This document shows, piece by piece, positions 63,191-64,000 of a DNA stretch of 64,000 nt. Each line of letters begins with the position of its first letter. Positions within the stretch are counted from its first letter, which is position 1. The DNA is from Novipirellula herctigrandis. Its GTDB lineage: Bacteria; Planctomycetota; Planctomycetia; Pirellulales; Pirellulaceae. The position numbers and the translations under genes were made by a program. The stretch is taken from positions 5,012,278 through 5,076,277 of the forward strand of contig SJPJ01000001.1 of assembly GCA_007859835.1 (NCBI GenBank), read 5' to 3'. Below the pieces are notes generated by a model. That model saw only the letters and a list, made by a program, of their open reading frames with translations. It was not told the DNA's origin and searched no databases.

Positions 63191-64000
63191 TTACGGTTGT
63201 TCCGGTTCGGCAAAGTCTTGTCGCATTTCGTAGGGCAATCGCCAAATGTTCTCTCCACTCGAATTAGCAAAGTACAAATGGCTTGCGGTCAGCTTTGTTG
63301 GATCACCGTCAGCCCAAAACACAAAAAACGGGTCCTTCGCGTTAAGCGGTCGACGCATGTAATTGTGGTTGTGAACACTATCGTCGGTGACCTGTTTGGC
63401 CAGGGTCCACGTTTCGCCGTGATTAGTGCTTTCCCAGATCGCGATTTCACCGCCGCCGTGATACGGTTGTGGCCCGCTGATCGAAGGAATTCGGGCCGTC
63501 CATTTTTCTTGATCTAGGTAGAGACTTCCCATGTCGTAATTGTGATCGGTCGAGGTGATTAGCGAGTCTTGCCAATCGGTCCCAGAAAACCGCAGGATTC
63601 GAAATTGACGCGGATCGTTCGGAGGTCCTGGTTCGTGTCCTCGACTGGTGACATACAAAAGAACCGGATTGCCGTCCGAGTCGAATCCCATGTCCTTTAA
63701 GTAGACGTTTAATCTTTGGGATGCATAGTCAACTAATCGCGCCGGGCTATCCACTTCGGTTAGTGGCGTTTTTAGTTCTTTCCCATCGACCGTCGTCCAT
63801 GTTCGCCCCATATCTTCGGTTTGCACATAATAGATGTCGGTGCGTTGATCAGCATGGCCATCGGGATGACGATTGAAGAAGGTGCCTGTCTTGTTACCAA
63901 TGGTTGCACTCGTTTGATAGTGCCCACCCTGTGAATCACCTGGTTCGCGAATGCCCGCTATCTTTTCGTCAGCTGTCCACAGACGACCATCGACACTGGT
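63191..64000 (-). CDS. BNR-repeat family protein, N-terminus outside window (partial)
   Basis: The frame is open to the right edge, giving at least 269 codons. BNR/Asp-box-like strands are visible: VDGRLWTADEKIAG, TEDMGRTWTTVDGKEL, STNHGETWTLAKQV, and YHGGGEIAIWES. Repeated S/T-x-D/N-x-G-x-T-W boxes belong to six-bladed propellers such as sialidases, and the BNR-4 family of putative polysaccharide lyases is the best fit by eye. The signal peptide, if any, lies outside the window. Confidence 0.7.
   Translation of the reverse strand, partial: TSVDGRLWTADEKIAGIREPGDSQGGHYQTSATIGNKTGTFFNRHPDGHADQRTDIYYVQTEDMGRTWTTVDGKELKTPLTEVDSPARLVDYASQRLNVYLKDMGFDSDGNPVLLYVTSRGHEPGPPNDPRQFRILRFSGTDWQDSLITSTDHNYDMGSLYLDQEKWTARIPSISGPQPYHGGGEIAIWESTNHGETWTLAKQVTDDSVHNHNYMRRPLNAKDPFFVFWADGDPTKLTASHLYFANSSGENIWRLPYEMRQDFAEPEQP

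Noticed and set aside
1..64000. CRISPR arrays, tRNA or rRNA genes, riboswitches
   Set aside because: The repeats seen are short head-to-tail units without spacers, and no cloverleaf, rRNA or known riboswitch pattern was recognised by eye. A tRNAscan-SE and Infernal/Rfam run would settle this.

Overview
The window looks like the chromosome of a marine-type planctomycete, probably Pirellulaceae and close to Rhodopirellula. The indications are two DUF1559 pseudopilin proteins (57484-60119), ECF sigma factors coupled to a Ser/Thr kinase and to a membrane anti-sigma protein, many secreted proteins with no known family, a SMUG1-type uracil-DNA glycosylase, BNR and DUF4185 secreted enzymes, and frequent GTG/TTG starts. 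No rRNA, tRNA, CRISPR array or replication origin was recognised.

Region 1 (1-10.7 kb) resembles a carbohydrate-use locus. On the minus strand are a three-part membrane oxygenase (desaturase + Rieske + NqrF-type reductase), a sugar:H+ symporter and a UroD/methyltransferase-family protein. Facing them on the plus strand are a large secreted GH67/GH20-like hydrolase and a DUF4185 enzyme. I infer uptake and possibly O-demethylation of a methylated sugar or uronic acid. Several of these genes carry 15-16 bp tandem repeats at or before their 5' ends.

Region 2 (10.9-25 kb) begins with a VIT/vWA surface protein whose C-terminus looks like a GlyGly-CTERM sorting signal, followed directly by a rhombosortase-like rhomboid protease: a probable target/processing-enzyme pair. 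Then come a TlpA-like thioredoxin, a minus-strand operon of TIM-barrel isomerase, redoxin and CobL, a second rhomboid, an exported M3 peptidase, and membrane or AroE-like proteins.

Region 3 (24.4-28.0 kb) is a decayed mobile-element island. It lies between two copies of a 113-bp direct repeat made of the 3' end of the neighbouring MG2/A2M-like gene. It holds a truncated sulfotransferase, a frameshifted leucine-rich-repeat gene split by a complete IS701-family element (CTAG target duplication, transposase needing a -1 frameshift at A7), and an IS3-family remnant with a 32-bp perfect palindrome.

Region 4 (27.9-42 kb) is regulatory. An ECF sigma factor overlaps a gene that fuses an anti-sigma-like N-terminus to macroglobulin domains. 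Divergently, a second ECF sigma factor overlaps a zinc-finger Ser/Thr kinase. A coiled-coil exported protein, a short RecQ helicase without its zinc module, an FHA-adenylate cyclase, an exported protein, an exported nuclease/phosphatase and an S4 protein follow.

Region 5 (42-64 kb) is mostly housekeeping and envelope: TPR lipoprotein, RNase III, PIN-TRAM membrane protein, several unknown exported proteins, a YdeP-like molybdopterin oxidoreductase, sucCD, a DUF1573 protein, two DUF1559 pseudopilins, a PaaK-like AMP ligase, a DUF971 protein, SMUG1, and a BNR-repeat protein cut by the window edge.
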